From assembly GCA_949130495.1 (NCBI GenBank), contig OX422213.1, positions 50,974,284 through 51,038,283 on the forward strand: a stretch of DNA of 64,000 bases, read 5' to 3'. The translations under genes were made by a program, and so were the position numbers. Of this stretch, positions 24,818 through 38,920 are shown one piece after another; position 1 is the first letter of the stretch, and each line of letters starts with the position of its first letter. Source of the stretch: Sambucus nigra (taxonomy: Eukaryota > Streptophyta > Magnoliopsida > Dipsacales > Adoxaceae). The notes under the pieces are model-generated. The model saw nothing but the letters and a program-made list of their open reading frames with translations. It did not search any database and was not told the origin of the DNA.

Positions 24818-25179
24818 ACTTTATGTGTGTGTGTGTGTGTGTGTGTATTCAATATAAGAATTTCAATATTATCTCAATTCATATCATCTTCAAAACTTTA
24901 AAAAATCATAAAATTCTAGAAAATAAAAAACAAATATTCTATAAATAAAAAATCGTACTATTTCGAATATAAAAAAATAATATTTAGAATAATGAAATGA
25001 TTTTATTATTATTGTTTCACAAAATAGTTTTTTATCTTTATTTTTAAAAAATTATTATAAATAACATCCATTACAAGTATTACGTTTATATTTAAAATAT
25101 TAAGTCTACAAAAATATTATAAAATAAAAAAATTACAAAAATGTTTTCTAAAAAAATTATGTCCCTCTAATTTTTTTAA

Positions 25180-25810
25180 ATAACATCCATTTTTTTTTTA
25201 AATGGCCCTTTTCCCCCTTTTTACAAATAAAACTGATTTCGGTATTTTACAAATAAAACTGATTTCATTTTTTTCGTATTGGAGCGTGTTGTTGGAACTT
25301 TGTAAAAAGGGACAAATGTGGGTTTGTAGAAATCGAACAATAATTGACATAACATTGACTTAAGTAAAGAAATATTAGTAAAAAATATCAACTTAAATAT
25401 TTGACCGATGACCTTCTATGAAAGTAAAGAAATGTTAATCGGTGCATTCAGTAACGTCGAGGAGCTAATTGGTGCATTCAATAATGTCCATAAATTATTA
25501 TTTTTTATGAAATGAAAAAATCAATTTTTTAACAAAAACAGTTTCATCAAGCTATGTTTTTTTTTAAAGTCTAGTTTTATTTCAATAAAAATAACATTAA
25601 TTAAAAAAACTCAATTTTTTTAACTTTCTTACAAATCAGATTTATTTGTAAAAAAGGGCAAAATGGTTTTATTTGCAAAAATGGGGGCAAAAAAACAAAA
25701 TCAATTTTATTTGAAAAAAAATGAAATTAGTTTTATTTGGAAAAAAAATGAAATCAGTTTTATTTATAAAAAGGGAAAAAAGAGTCATTAAAATGGATTT
25801 ATTTTACAAT
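25180..25810. repeat. Degenerate inverted and direct repeats (AAACTGATTTC units)
   Basis: ACAAATAAAACTGATTTC occurs twice near 25225-25270 and returns inverted as GAAATCAGTTTTATTT-type blocks at about 25700-25780. The pieces could fold back across about 500 bases. This lies in the centre of the large inverted-repeat element; no gene is visible. Confidence 0.55.
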
Positions 25811-25919
25811 ACATAGATGGACATATTTATTTTTAAACATTTTTGTAAAAAAATATTTATACACAATTTTTTTTAAACACAATATTGTAAAAATAAACAT
25901 AATACTTTATAACGGGCGT

Positions 25920-26813
25920 AAATCAAAATATACTAATTAACAATAAAGAAATTCTAGATAGATGGGAAGGGTATTTTCAGAGATTATTGAATGAAGAATA
26001 TCCGAAAAAAGATGTCCAGAATATAGGAATGGTATGTCCGATTACTGAAAGAGAAGTAGATATATTAATAATGAAAATAGGAAAGAATAAAGCCGTTGGC
26101 CCGAATAAAATACCCATAGAGGTGCTGAGAATCCTTAGAAGTCTAAGGGTAAAATGGTTAATAGTCTTCTTTAATAAAATTTTAAAAGAAGGAAACATGC
26201 CAGATGAGTGGAGAAAAAGCACCATAATACCATTGTATAAAAATAAAGGGGATATACAAAACTGCGGTAATTAGGGATGAATCAAACTGATGAGTCACAC
26301 AATGAAATTATGGAAAAAGGTTATAGAATAAAGATTAAGAAATGAGTCAACTATCTCGAAAAATCAATTCGAATTTATGCCAGAGAGATTCACCACAGAA
26401 GTTTTTACTTATTAAGACAGTTAATGGAGAAATGTAGAAGTAAGAATAAAAACTTATATATTGTCTTTATAGATTTAGAAAAGGCTTATGATAGAGTACC
26501 TAAGAATATAATTTGGTGGGCTTTAAGGAGGAAAAGTATCCCTATGAGTTATATTAAAGTTATTGAAGATATGTATGATAACACAAAGACTAGAGTAAGG
26601 ACTATATGTGAATAAACTAATGACTTTGTGATTAAAGTGGGTTTACACCAAGGATCAACCTTAAGTGCTTATTTATTTATCGTAGTTTTGGATGAGATTA
26701 CTAAAGACATACAAGAAGATGTCCCATGGTGCATGTTGTTTGCGGATGATATAGTTTTAATAGACACTTGAAAGGAAAGCCTAGCAATGACAGTAAATAA
26801 TTGGAGAAAAGTC
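25920..26813 (+). mobile_element. RTE-like LINE, 5' part (reverse transcriptase, degenerate)
   Basis: Translations in one or more frames show RT motifs of plant RTE-type LINEs. They are GKNKAVGPNKIPIEVL and WRKSTIIPLYKNKGD (25977-26274), VFIDLEKAYDRVPKNIIWW (26424-26615), [12 protein letters not shown] and [12 protein letters not shown] (about 26640-26765). The last contains the catalytic pair of Asp. Several stops and frameshifts separate them. The LINE is truncated at its 5' end and interrupted at 26814 by a gypsy element. ACTTTATAACGGGCGT at 25904-25919 matches 37776-37791 beyond its 3' end in 15 of 16 bases, a convincing target-site duplication. Confidence 0.87.
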
Positions 26814-29806
26814 TGTAATACCCAGTATTTTTGTGGCTTTTAAATATATGGATTTATTAAATTTAATTGAAGAATTAATTTAATTTTAATCCAAAAATTT
26901 ATTTTAAATATTTACTGGCGTGACGAGAGTTAGTAATTATTAGAAAATTGTTGAATATTACTAGATGAGTAAAGTAATATATAAGATTGATTTTATAAAA
27001 AATTATCACGAGTGAATAAAATGACAATTATGGAAATTTAAGTCGGGACGCGCCTGTGTCGTGTCAGGACTAAATTATGATTATTAAAAGTGAATAAAGT
27101 ATAAGTCGGTCGTAAGGTCATTTCGAGTGCGCCAAAGTATCCGGAAGGGTCGAAATAGTCAGAAAAGTGTACTCGGGGGTTTAGTTTGGGTTTCGAGGCA
27201 TTTTTACGCCTAATTGACATCCCGGGAGGGTATTTTAGACATTTTATATTTTTTGGATAACTAAACCCACGAATTTCCTAAGGATATATCAGCCTTTAGG
27301 AGTTGTCTTCTAGGGTTGACAAACACAAAATCAAAGGACAACCATTAGAGAAGAAATTGGCAAGCTTTTCAAGAAATTCAAGGCCAAAGACTCAACCGTT
27401 TGCACCGCCACCACCACCAAAACGTAGATCGCGTGATGAGGAGCGCAACCATACCTTTTTCTTCCACAAATCAAAAACTAAATTCCCAGGCAAATATTTA
27501 TCTTGCTTTATTTTTTAGTTAATGTCTCAATCATGTTAGTCTATTGTTGTTTAGGACTTTTCCCATGAAAGAAAGTATAGTTTTGAGACTTAGAATCACA
27601 TGTTATAGAAGAAGAAATCATATTCTGGACATCTAAATCGCATGTAGAGGACATACCACGAATTTGTATGGATTTAGAAGTAGCAAATCTGGAAAAAGAA
27701 TCGGAAGAATTGAAATTAAAAGAAAAGATTAGGATTCTTGAAGTTTATGTAGATTTTACCTATTTAATCGTTATACTTGATGAATTCGGACATGTTTTAC
27801 GTTTAAAATCATGTATTTAGGCCTATAGTACTTGTGATGATGTTGGTTGGGAGTTTGGGAATCATATATGGAGATTTGGTTGAGGTGGGAGATGTAAAAC
27901 CATAGCTGGGTTAATGCAATTTTTGTCATAACTGTTTTATCGATAGATCGACCCAAGAACATCGATCGATCGATGATTGATCGATCGACCCCCTTCCCTC
28001 GATCGATCGACCCCTCCTGGAAAACTGCATATTCCCCTTATTTTGGTTTAATCCGATTAAAAGACATAGGAACCCTTGATTATTATTGGTAGAGTATAAT
28101 GAGATGTAAAAAGAACCATTAGGGTCTAGGTAACCCCGTTGAGTGAGAATTTAATGTAAGATGAAATTAAGGGTTAATGGGGAATTATTCACATATAATA
28201 TCATGCGTATATTTAATAAAAGATCGAGATGCACAAGAGAGTTAGACCAGTAGATAAGTGAGTGTATGTCTACTAAAATTTTACTTAGGATACTTCAAGA
28301 GAGGGGAAGTGTGTATGAAGTGAAATATAAATGAGAATAGAAAAATAGCAAGTTCGGTATGCGAAATAATCGAGTAAAATGCTCAAAGAACGGATAATTA
28401 AAATTTTGGGTCGTGGGCGTACCTAACTTAGAAATATGAATATTTATATATATATATGACTGTGTGATTGTGCATATATTATATATCTGTGTAAAAATCA
28501 TACCCGAGCTACTTGCTATCATGGGGGTTTTCGCGCCGGGGCAGGCTTTTCTCGATTGGAACTTTATGGGGGATAACGACTTGTACTCTAGAAGATAGTA
28601 TCCTCGATTACAGGCGATCTGAGTGATAGTCAGATGGTCCTAAGAGACGTGAGGGTATGTGCTGACCTCTTTGGACCGGAAACTATGCTTCGCCTTCATT
28701 TGTATGTGTTTTGTGTTAATACAGTTCGAGAGTGATTCCAAACTAGTATTTTCCTTAGTATGAGTGATACGGGGACTTGATAGCAGTGTACGCAAGCACC
28801 ATAGATTTTATGTGGAATGCCGTTAGTGTATATATTATATGTGAGACTAATATATATAAATATATTTACATGAAAATTTTCTACTGTGCGTATAAGTAAT
28901 TAAGTAATGAATAAATGTTTCAACTCTCTTAAACGTTCGGGAATTTCATAATGGTACTGATTTGTTTTAAATAGCGTAAGGAATCTTGAAGAGATTAGTT
29001 TTCTAAACTAAATATTATCACCCTATTATTTCTCGAGATAAAACTTTATGGAAAATAAGTGAGATAGACTTATGAGGTTTAGTAGTACGATAGACGTGCA
29101 CACTAGATAAGAGGTGAGAATTCTCAAGAGAGTGTCGCATACTAGCATGGTTGTTGCATTAGCCGGTAAGCATCTTAAATACTTACTAAACTAAATTTTA
29201 AAATTGTTTTACAATCGGGCTCTGACTCGTTTCCTGTTATATCTTCTCTTGTGTATATATGTATATATTACAGGTGCCCAGCCATAGGGGCGTTATGCTT
29301 AGGTTCTTTGGATTGGACGTGTTGCAGCTTATGTAGGAGTTGCAGGCCATTGCTTAGACGACCTCGTTGTTGATTCCACTCTTATTCCAGCTCTAATTAG
29401 TTTGGGCATGTGTCGCCTGTTTCCTTATTTAATTGGATTGGTCAGAGATTATGTTCATTTATCTTTAATATTTTACTCGTTGGGATTTATTCACTATCAG
29501 GATGGTTTTCCTTTATAGGTTTTAAAGTTGGTATTTGTTGTCTGAATGGTTAAATTATAGAGGGTTCATTTCTAATCTTTTTAAATTGTGTGATTCACAA
29601 ACTGTTAATTATCAAAGGTTTTATAATTTAGTTAAATGAAATGGAAATAATGTTTTAAATGATTTTGACACTTAGCTTAATTATTTAGGGTGTTAAATTG
29701 GAAAGTTAATTTTCAACAGTGATGCTAAGAATGAACCAACCGTTCACCTTGATTATAATTTAATAAAGGACTGATCACCCGGTATTTAGTTAGGCGGGGT
29801 GTAACA
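26814..29806 (+). repeat. 5' LTR of the LINE-embedded gypsy element
   Basis: It aligns along its length with 34129-37080. A TCGATCGA-rich palindromic block lies at 27940-28013. The frames at 27303-27518 and 28295-28522 have counterparts in the other LTR and are not genes. Confidence 0.88.
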
Positions 29807-29808
29807 GG

Positions 29809-29820
29809 TGGTATCAGAGC
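29809..29820 (+). other. Primer-binding site for initiator Met tRNA
   Basis: TGGTATCAGAGC lies two bases after the left LTR and is the standard initiator-Met site of plant LTR elements. Confidence 0.9.
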
Positions 29821-29995
29821 ATCAGGTTCTAGTGTCCTTTTGGATCTGCACGACTTATTTCGTTTTCAGCTTAGCGTCTTTGATTTAGAGCCCTAATATT
29901 AGGAATGTTGTATTCATCTTTATGCGTTGGGAATTCGTGCTTATGCGATTTGTTTATGTGAATGATGAACTCATCCAGATTATTTAAATTTTCAG

Positions 29996-30850
29996 ATGGA
30001 TCATCAAGAAGAACAAGTTAATGCCGTTGGGAGAGTCAATGAGCAAAGTCAGCACACACCTCAGGTGTCTCCAGGGAGAGTATCAACCGCCGAGTTAGTA
30101 GGTATTGTGGCCCAGGCAGTTACCACTGCGGTCTTATAGTATCAAGAACGCATCACACAACTTATAGGAAGCAAAAGATCTAGAGTGTATTGTCAATCTA
30201 TCATGACTAAAAATAACAAATGTGCGAAGATACTAAAATCGCAACATCGAGCTCCTCAAGACCGTACAAGCCACGAAGGTAAAAAATTTTGCAGGGGAAC
30301 TCAAAGGCGTCAGGACCAACAAAGTCGGGACCAGAGTGAAGTCATAAAGAGGTGTTTCAAATACAGAATGGACAGTCATGAACGTCGAACTTATCCAAAT
30401 CAGACTGGAAAGGAACTCCAACTCGACCAGCGAGAACTTTTAGGACTCTGCTATAAGTGTGAACAAATAGGTCGCAAGTGGAGGGACGGTCCTCAACCAG
30501 ATGTCAATTTTCATCAGGATACTCAACAAGGCCAACAAGGCCAAGGAAAATGTGGAACCGGACAACTGGACCAAAACCAACAGAGCAGTAAAATTAAACA
30601 GTTTAGAGGTAGATGCTTCAATTGCGGCAGGGTGGGACACCGAGGCAGGGTTGCCCAGATAAGGGTAAGATACCCCAACAGCAGAGGCAAAAATAATACG
30701 AATGTGTGTATGACGTCCAGCATACTGAAATTCGGTAACCATCATCGGCCATTGACGGTATGTTCCTTCCTTCTAATATTATGGGACACATTTTATTCAA
30801 TACTGGGGCGTCACACTGTTTCATAAATACCCACATTGCGCGGGCCTTAG
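29996..30850 (+). pseudogene. gag: Gypsy gag remnant with zinc knuckles
   Basis: ATG 29996 opens a frame with a Gln-rich start (MDHQEEQVNAVGRVNEQ). It is interrupted by TAG at 30137-30139 and then runs in the same frame from 30185 to 30826. Two nucleocapsid knuckles are recognisable: CYKCEQIGRKW, degraded, and CFNCGRVGH. The capsid domain normally lying between the start and the knuckles is missing, so about 200 codons are deleted. Immediately after, in another frame, ILFNTGASHCFIN recalls the protease active site with Asp changed to Asn. Confidence 0.75.
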
Positions 30851-33800
30851 GATTTTTAGACACTAATGAGAGTACGGTGTCATGCGTAGGTAATCATTTG
30901 GGATAAGTATTTAATTCTATTTATACGCCCGGGTGTAGGTATATAGTTTTGTAGATTGATTTTTACCTCCAATCAAACTAGTTTAGTCTTACGCGAGTAC
31001 GGCGTCATTAATGGTATGGATTGGCTCGTTGCGTACAGAGCCGTGATAAATTATTTCGATAGGAGTATTATCTTTGCCATTGCAGAACATGAGATGTTTT
31101 AGTAGCGATGCCTCGCCCAGAGGGAGGGTCTTCCACCCAATTGTATTTTATAGAGGAGGACACCTTTGAGGAGATTGTGATCCTCCTGTATTTGATTCCA
31201 GTTGTTCATGAGATTCCGAATACATTTGGCAAAGTAGAAGTATGAATTTTATCCTCGGAGGATGAAGTGTGTTTTATGGGAAACGAACGAGTCACCATAT
31301 TTTTTTCATTTCTAGATTAGCATGTGAGACGAGTCTAGCGAGTATAACTATAAACGTCATTATTCTGAGGATACTTTTCTAGTGTAGCAAGACTATCTTT
31401 AGTGCTATCGTAAGGATGAATGGGTGTATCAATAGTTCTATATACTTTATTAAGGTGATTTATGTTAGCGATGTGATATACAAGTAAGATATTACCTTGG
31501 TTACAATTTTATAGAAATGGCTAGTACGATAGTAGGCAGTTATTACAAAGCTATCGGAGTGGTTACCTTAGTGCCACATGTTTTGTCTGGTGAGAGAGGG
31601 TCGGACTCACACTTCATATTATCTATTTTAGAGACTTCGGAGGGAATAGTGGGATCGAGATACTCGATCCCGGAGTGTTCAGGGACTTTGTCGTTATGAT
31701 TCAGTATGTATTAAGTTTACTATTGGGCGGTAAGTTTTGACTCATTATTATGTTTAGCACTCAGGACTTGGTGATAGGTGAAAGCATTGGTATATCTACC
31801 CTTTAGAGATGTGAGAGTTAAGAATCAGACTCATATGTTTGGAATCAGGATTTTGAGAGTCCTGATTGTATGTGTACGAGATTTACGAATTATGATTTCC
31901 ACCAATACTGAACGATCATGGATTGGTAAAATGTTCTTTGTGTAGGTGTAATTACGGGAAGTGATTTAACTTTTCTGTCAAGAGATGGAATAAAGGGGTA
32001 CATGTCATGGACGGAGGGCCTAACAGATTTCAATAACCGATAATTCTAGGTAGTAGTGTATCGGGGGGTTCCTTGTTTGGATTTCGCTTTGCGAGACATC
32101 CCACGCATGAAACTTAGCGTAAGGTTGGAAGTAGGAAGATGTTTGGTCATTAGTCTATCAGTTGGTACCTCTGTCATAGTAGGAGAGGGTAATTATATCT
32201 ATAAGTTGGAAGTTGAATTATGAGTTAAGGCCAGTGAAGCTGGTTGTGTGGTAAGAAAGCATAGAAAGTTTTATTTTATCACCACCAATTGAGGGGTGGA
32301 ACGATGATAAGGGGGAATTAAAATTTTGATCTCTAGGGTGATCGAGAGTACCCAAGTGTTGTAACCGCATTCGGAATACAAGGGAAATAAAGAGTTGGGA
32401 CGATTTTTAGTGAGGATTATCTGGGAAAGAAATTTTAATATAAGAACGAAGACTTGTATTTATCTTGGGGTATAGAGCATTAGTGAGTTATTTTAGTTGT
32501 TGTATCCATTCGAAAGAATTGTTGTACTTATCTGAAGAGATGAGAGAGTAGTAGTCTCTCTTTTGTTGATGTGGGATTTAGATACTCTATAACTTGTTGC
32601 ATTGGGGGATTTGGTTAGTTTTATCGATGAGTAGTTCTCCGCTCGCTCTCCCTGGGCGGTTGGGGTGTTACAAAATATGGGCATCCTGGTTAGCTGATGT
32701 TAGAATCGTCCGAGTTGGTGGAAGTGGAAGTGTGGAATATATGTTTGTGGGACTAGCATAACGAGGTGGAAGTGATAGAGTGGATTAAGCGTCGCATGAG
32801 GGGCGATAATCCATACATACGTGTGCGATCAGAATAGCACACCCGAATTTGATCGGAAGGCTGTGGGAAGCCATTTAAAAGGGGCATTCCTTAAGAAGGG
32901 TAAAATTTAATTATTATGGAGAACACTCGGAGCAGAGTTATTATTAGTCAAGTGTAAGAGCGACTTACGCATACAAAGAGTAATGATGTTAGTATGGTAT
33001 AAAAGGTCCAGAATTGCACATTAAGTGTCACTAAATGTGAGACATTTCAAGTAAAAGTCGATGTTTAGCGGGACATAATGAGGGGTCTCTGCATGCACCA
33101 CTCATAGATAGAGATCGGTTGGAATGAAAGGATCAACCAGAAAATTTTGAGGCTATCGACAATTCCTATAATGAAAGAGATCGGTAAAGTTGGTAAAGTT
33201 TTGTGGATGGGTTGCCATCTTCAAGACAAGATCAAGGGTTCATCTGAACATGTGGGACAAGTCGCCCAAGAAGGAAGTGATTGATATTCCTTTGGGGTGA
33301 TTTAACAATATTTACTAGTGTACCCCAGTCTTCCTTCGAAAGGAAGGATCGCGCCGGTACGTGGTCCTACACGGTATTATTTTCTGAATCGGGATGAAAT
33401 TTTTTAATTCCACCTATAATATGGAATTTCAGGAAGCAGCGGGAATAACGTTTCATTTTGAGTAGGATGAATCGCTCCTCGCCTGGGAGTAGGCGCACGG
33501 TGATTAATGATTAGTTGAGCCGCGTAAAGGTAATTTTGGAATCTTGGTGATCATTTCGATTCTATAACGGATATAGCTAGCAAGTGAAGTATAGAATGGT
33601 AAATTTCCGTGGAAGCACTCGTACCTGTTTGTCGCGAACGAAGTGCTTATTAAGGTTTTGGTGTGGAAAAACCATAATTATTCTCCCTCTGTATGTTTAG
33701 AGGTGAGTGGATAATCAGAATTTTGGATTTGGTCAAGTTAGAATCTGATGACTATAGTGGAATTACACACGACTATTTTAACCAATAAGAGTATTCAGAT

Positions 33801-34128
33801 TTCGTATGGTTTGTCTCAGAATGGGAGTTTTGTTTTTAGATAAATACGAGTAATTATCATGTAGTGAGGTACGGCCTCCCAATGATATCAAAATAATGGG
33901 AGTCAATGTTGTACAAGCTCGTCTTATGCGAAGGTTGTCGGATAGGAGCACAATGTGAAGTGTCGTTAAGGAGAGTATTAAACAAGCTTACTACGAGACA
34001 GGGGTTATAGTGATTGAACGCCTTACTATGCAAATAGTTGCGTACTGATAAGGTACTCAGTTTCGTTTTACCAGGTTGGCCTTATTTTTCGAATTTCGGG
34101 ACGAAATTCCTTTATTAGGGGGGAAGCA
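30851..34128 (+). mobile_element. Decayed interior of the LINE-embedded gypsy element
   Basis: GMDWLVAYRAVINYFDRS near 31015-31075 is the end of the protease region. Beyond it I recognise no RT, RNase H or integrase motifs, and stops are dense in all frames. A 60-base block at 32054-32113 is shared with the other Tekay-like element. The tail TTTCGGGACGAAATTCC and purine tract lie at 34090-34128. Confidence 0.6.
32460..32674. repeat. Segment resembling the 3' end of the solo LTR at 43323-44574
   Basis: Shared features in the same order include GATACTCTATAACTTGT-like, GGATTTGG, and CGCTCTCC-x-GGGCGG ending GGGGTGTTACA. It may be a remnant of an LTR inserted here; no left border was found. Confidence 0.5.
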
Positions 34129-37080
34129 TGTAATACACCGTATTTTTGTGGCTGTTAAATTTAGGGATTTATTAAATTTAATTGAGGAATTAATTTAATT
34201 TTAATCCGAAAATTTGTTTTGAATATTTACTAGCGTGACGAGAGTTTGTAATTATTGGAAAATTATTGAATATTACTAGATGAGTAAAGTAATATATAAG
34301 ATTGGTTTTATTAAAAATTGTCACGAGTGAATAAAATGACAATTATGGAAATTTAAGTCGGGACGCGCCTGTGTCGTGTCAGGACTAAATTATGATTATT
34401 AAAAGTGAAAAAGTATAAGTCGCCCGTATGGTCATTTCGAGTGCGCCAAAGTGTCCGGAAGGGTCGAAATAGTCAGAAAAGTGTAATCGGGGATTTAATT
34501 TGGGTTTCGGGGCATTTTTACGCCTAATTGACATCCCGGGAGGGTATTTTAGACATTTTATATTTTTTAGGTAATTAAACCCACGAATTTCCTAGGATAT
34601 ATCAGCCTTTAGGAGTTGTCTTCTAGGGTTGACAAAACCAAAATCAAAGGACGGCCATTAGAGAAGAAATTGGCAAGCTTTGTAAGAAAATCAAGGCCAA
34701 AGACTCAACCGTTTGCACCGCCACCACCACCAAAACGTAGATAGCGTGACGAGAAGCGCAACCATACCTTTTTCTTCCACAAATCAAAAACTAAATTCCC
34801 AGGCAAGTATTTATCTTTCTTTATTTTTTAGTTAATGTCTCAATCATGTTAGTCTAGGGTTGTTTAGGACTTGTCCCATGAAAGAAAGTATAGTTTTGAG
34901 ACTTAGAATCACATGTTATAGAAGAAGAAATCATATTCTGGACATCTAAATCGCATGTAGAGGACATACCACGAATTTGTATGGATTTAGAAGTAGCAAA
35001 TCTGGAAAAAGAATGGGAAGAATTGAAATTAAAAGAAAAGATTAGGATTCTTGAATTTTATGTAGATTTTACCCATTTAATCGTTATACTTGATGAATTC
35101 GGACATGTTTTATGTTTAAAATCATGTATTTAGGCCTATAGTACTTGTGATGATGTTGGTTGGGAGTTTGGGAATCATATATGGAGATTTGGTTGAGGTT
35201 GGAGATGTAAAACCATAGCTGGGTTAATGCAATTTTCGTCATAACTGCTTGATCGATCGATCGACCCCTTTCCCTCGATCGATCGACCCCTCCTGAAAAA
35301 CTGCATATTCCCCTTATTTTGGTTTAATCCGATTAAAAGGCATAGGAACCCTTGATTATTATTGGTAGAGTATAATGAGATGTAAAAAGGACCATTAGGG
35401 TCTAGGTAACCCCGTTGAGTGAGAATTTAATGTAAGATGAAATTAAGGGTTAATGGGGAATTATTCACATATGAAATCATGTGTATATTTAATAAAAGAT
35501 CGAGATGCACAAGAGAGTTAGACCAGTAGATAAGTGAGGGTATGTCTACTAAAATTTTACTTAGGATACTTCAAGAGAGGGGAAGAGTGTATGAAGTGAA
35601 ATATAAATGAGAATAGAAAAATAGCAAGTTCGTTATGCGAAATAATCGAGTAAAATGCGCTAAGAACGGATAATTGAAATTTTGGGTCGTGGGCGTACCT
35701 AACTTAGAAATATGAATATTTATATATATATATATATATGACTGTTTGATTGTGCATATATTATATATATGTGTAAAAATCATAACCGAGCTACTTGCTA
35801 TCACGGGGGTTTTCGCGCTAGGGCAGGCTTATCTCGATTGAACTTTTATGGGGGATAACGACTTGTACCCTAGAAGATAGTATCCTCGATTATAGGCTAT
35901 CTGAGTGATAGTCAGATGGTCCTAAGAGACGTGATGGTATGTGCTGACCTTTTAGGACCGGGAACTATGCTTCACCTCCATTTGTATGTGTTTTGTGTTA
36001 ATACAGTTCGAGAGTGATTCCGAACTAGTATTTCCCTTAGTATGAGTGATACGGGGACTTGATAGCAGTGTACGCCAGCACCATAGATTTTATGTGGGGT
36101 GCCGTTAGTGTATATATTATATGTGAGACTAATATATATACATATATTTACATGGGAACTTTCTACTATGCGTATAAGTAATTAAGTAATGAATAAATGT
36201 TTCAACTCTCTTAAACGTTCGGGAATTTCATAATGGTACTGATTTGTTTTAAATAGCGTAAGGAATCTTGAAGAGATTAGTTTTCTAAACTAAATATTAT
36301 CACCCTGTTATTTCTCGAGATAAAACTTTATTGAAAATAAGTGAGATAGACTTATGAGGTTTAGTAGTACGATAGACGTGCACACTAGATGAGAGGTGAG
36401 AATTCTCAAGAGAGTGTCGCATACTAGCATGGTTGTTGCATTAGTTGGTAAGCATCTTAAATACTAGCTAAACTAAATTTTAAAACTGTTTTACAATCGG
36501 GCTCTGACCCGTTTCCTGTTATCTCTTCTCTCTTGTGTATATATGTATATATTACAGGTGCCCAGTCACAGGGTCGTTATGCTTAGGTTCTTTGGATTGG
36601 ACGTGATGCAGCTTATGTGGGAGTTGCAGGCAATTGCTTAGACGACCTCATTGTTGATTCCACTCTTATTCTAGCTCTAATTAGTTTGGGCATGTGTCGA
36701 CCGTTTCCTTATTTGGTTGGATTGGCCAGATATTATGTTCATTTATCTTTAGTATTTTACTCGTTAGGATTTATTTATTGTCAGGATGGTTTTCCTTTAT
36801 GGTTTTAAAGTTGTTATTTGTTGTCTGAATGGTTAAATTATAGAGGGTTCATTTCCAATCTTTTTAAATTATGTGATTGATAAACTATTAATTATTAAAG
36901 GTTTTATAATTTAGTTAAATGAAATGGAAATATTGTTTTAAATGATTTTGACACTTAGCTTAATTATGTAGGGTGTTAAATTGGAAAGTTTTTTTTCGAC
37001 AATGATGCTAAGAATGAACCAACCGTTCACCTTGGTTACAATTTTATAAAGGACTGATCACCCGGTATTTAATTAGGCAG
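34129..37080 (+). repeat. 3' LTR of the LINE-embedded gypsy element
   Basis: This is near-identical to 26814-29806 over about 2.95 kb. The last dozen bases expected (GGGGTGTAACA) are replaced by LINE sequence. The palindromic block here (35250-35286) is one repeat unit shorter than in the 5' LTR. Confidence 0.87.
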
Positions 37081-37775
37081 AGTAGAAATAAAACGGAATT
37101 TATGGAATGTAAATTTAATAATGAGGTGTTGAGTAACATAATGTTAAAGATTGAAGAAAAAGTGATAAACCAAACTAATAAATTTCATTATCTAGGTTTG
37201 ATGTTACAAAGCAATAGGGATATTGATGAGGATGTTACGAGTAGAATATCAACTGGTTGGATGAAATGGGGACAAGCGAGTGGGGTGTTATGCGATAAGA
37301 GGATAACTAATATATTAAAAGAAAAATTATATAGAACAGTTGTTAGGACGGCAATCTTGTATGGAGTGGAGTGTTGGTCATTAAAGAAGAAACATGAACA
37401 AAGCCTCCATGTTAGTAAGATGAGGATGCTCCGGTGGATGATAGGAATTATAAAAAATGACAAAATTAAAAACCAATACGTGAGAGAAAAGTTAGGAGTA
37501 GCTCCCATTAACGATAAATTATGAGAAAGTAGACTTAGGTGGTACAGACATATGATGCGTAAACTAGTAGATGCCCCTATAACAAGAGGAAAATTGTTGA
37601 AAATATAGGGTAAAAGAAAACGAGGTCGCTCTAAGCTATCGTGGAAGAAATTATTAGGAGAGACCTTAAGTAATTAAACTTGAATGATAATAATTCATAT
37701 AATAGATTAGAATGGAAAGGAGAATCCATGTGGCCAACCCCATATGATGGGATTAAGGCAAGGATGATGATGATG
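37081..37775 (+). mobile_element. RTE-like LINE, 3' part
   Basis: The LINE resumes with SRNKTEFMECKFNNEVL and continues with HYLGLMLQSNRDIDEDV, GWMKWGQASGVLCD, LYGVECWSLKKKHEQ and MRMLRWMIG (open frame 37102-37524). This is the conserved C-terminal domain of plant RTE-type LINE proteins. A degenerate tail follows and ends in GATGATGATGATGA, the short-repeat 3' end common in this clade. Compared with relatives, roughly eight codons are missing at the junction with the gypsy insertion. Confidence 0.88.
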
Positions 37776-38025
37776 ACTTTATAATGGGCGTTATTTATAA
37801 CATTTTTCTAAATAAAGTTTAAAAAAACTAATTTATAAAACAACATTGATAAAACAATTTCATTATTCTAAATATTATATTTTTTTGTATTCCAAATAGT
37901 GCGATTTTTTTTATTTCTAGAATGTTCTTTTTTTCCCATTAGAATTTTACGATTTTTAAAGTTTTGAAAATGATATAAATAAAGATAGCATTGAAATTCT
38001 TATATTGAATATATACATAAATACA

Positions 38026-38695
<670 letters not shown>

Positions 38696-38707
38696 TTTTT
38701 TTTTTTT

Positions 38708-38798
<91 letters not shown>

Positions 38799-38920
38799 AA
38801 CGGTCATTTGCTATTTCTAACCAACTCTGTTAGAATTGGCACCCAACCAATAACTCTAAAAATTATGGCATTCAACCAAGAATAAGTGATAATAAATGTA
38901 CCCAAAAATGCAAATGACCC

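Larger units (their letters stand above)
26814..37080 (+). mobile_element. Tekay/Del-like gypsy element with 3-kb LTRs, inserted in the LINE
   Basis: LTRs are 26814-29806 and 34129 to about 37080. They start TGTAATACCC or TGTAATACACC; the left LTR ends GGGTGTAACA, while the right LTR loses its final bases and runs into LINE sequence. A tRNA primer site follows the left LTR, and the usual gypsy tail (GAATTTCGGGACGAAATTCC) and purine tract precede the right one. The 4.3-kb interior has only a broken gag and a protease trace, with no RT or integrase motif that I could find. It is a decayed or non-autonomous copy. Confidence 0.88.

Noticed and set aside
29809..29820. tRNA gene
   Set aside because: Only the 12-base primer complement is present, directly after an LTR; there is no cloverleaf.
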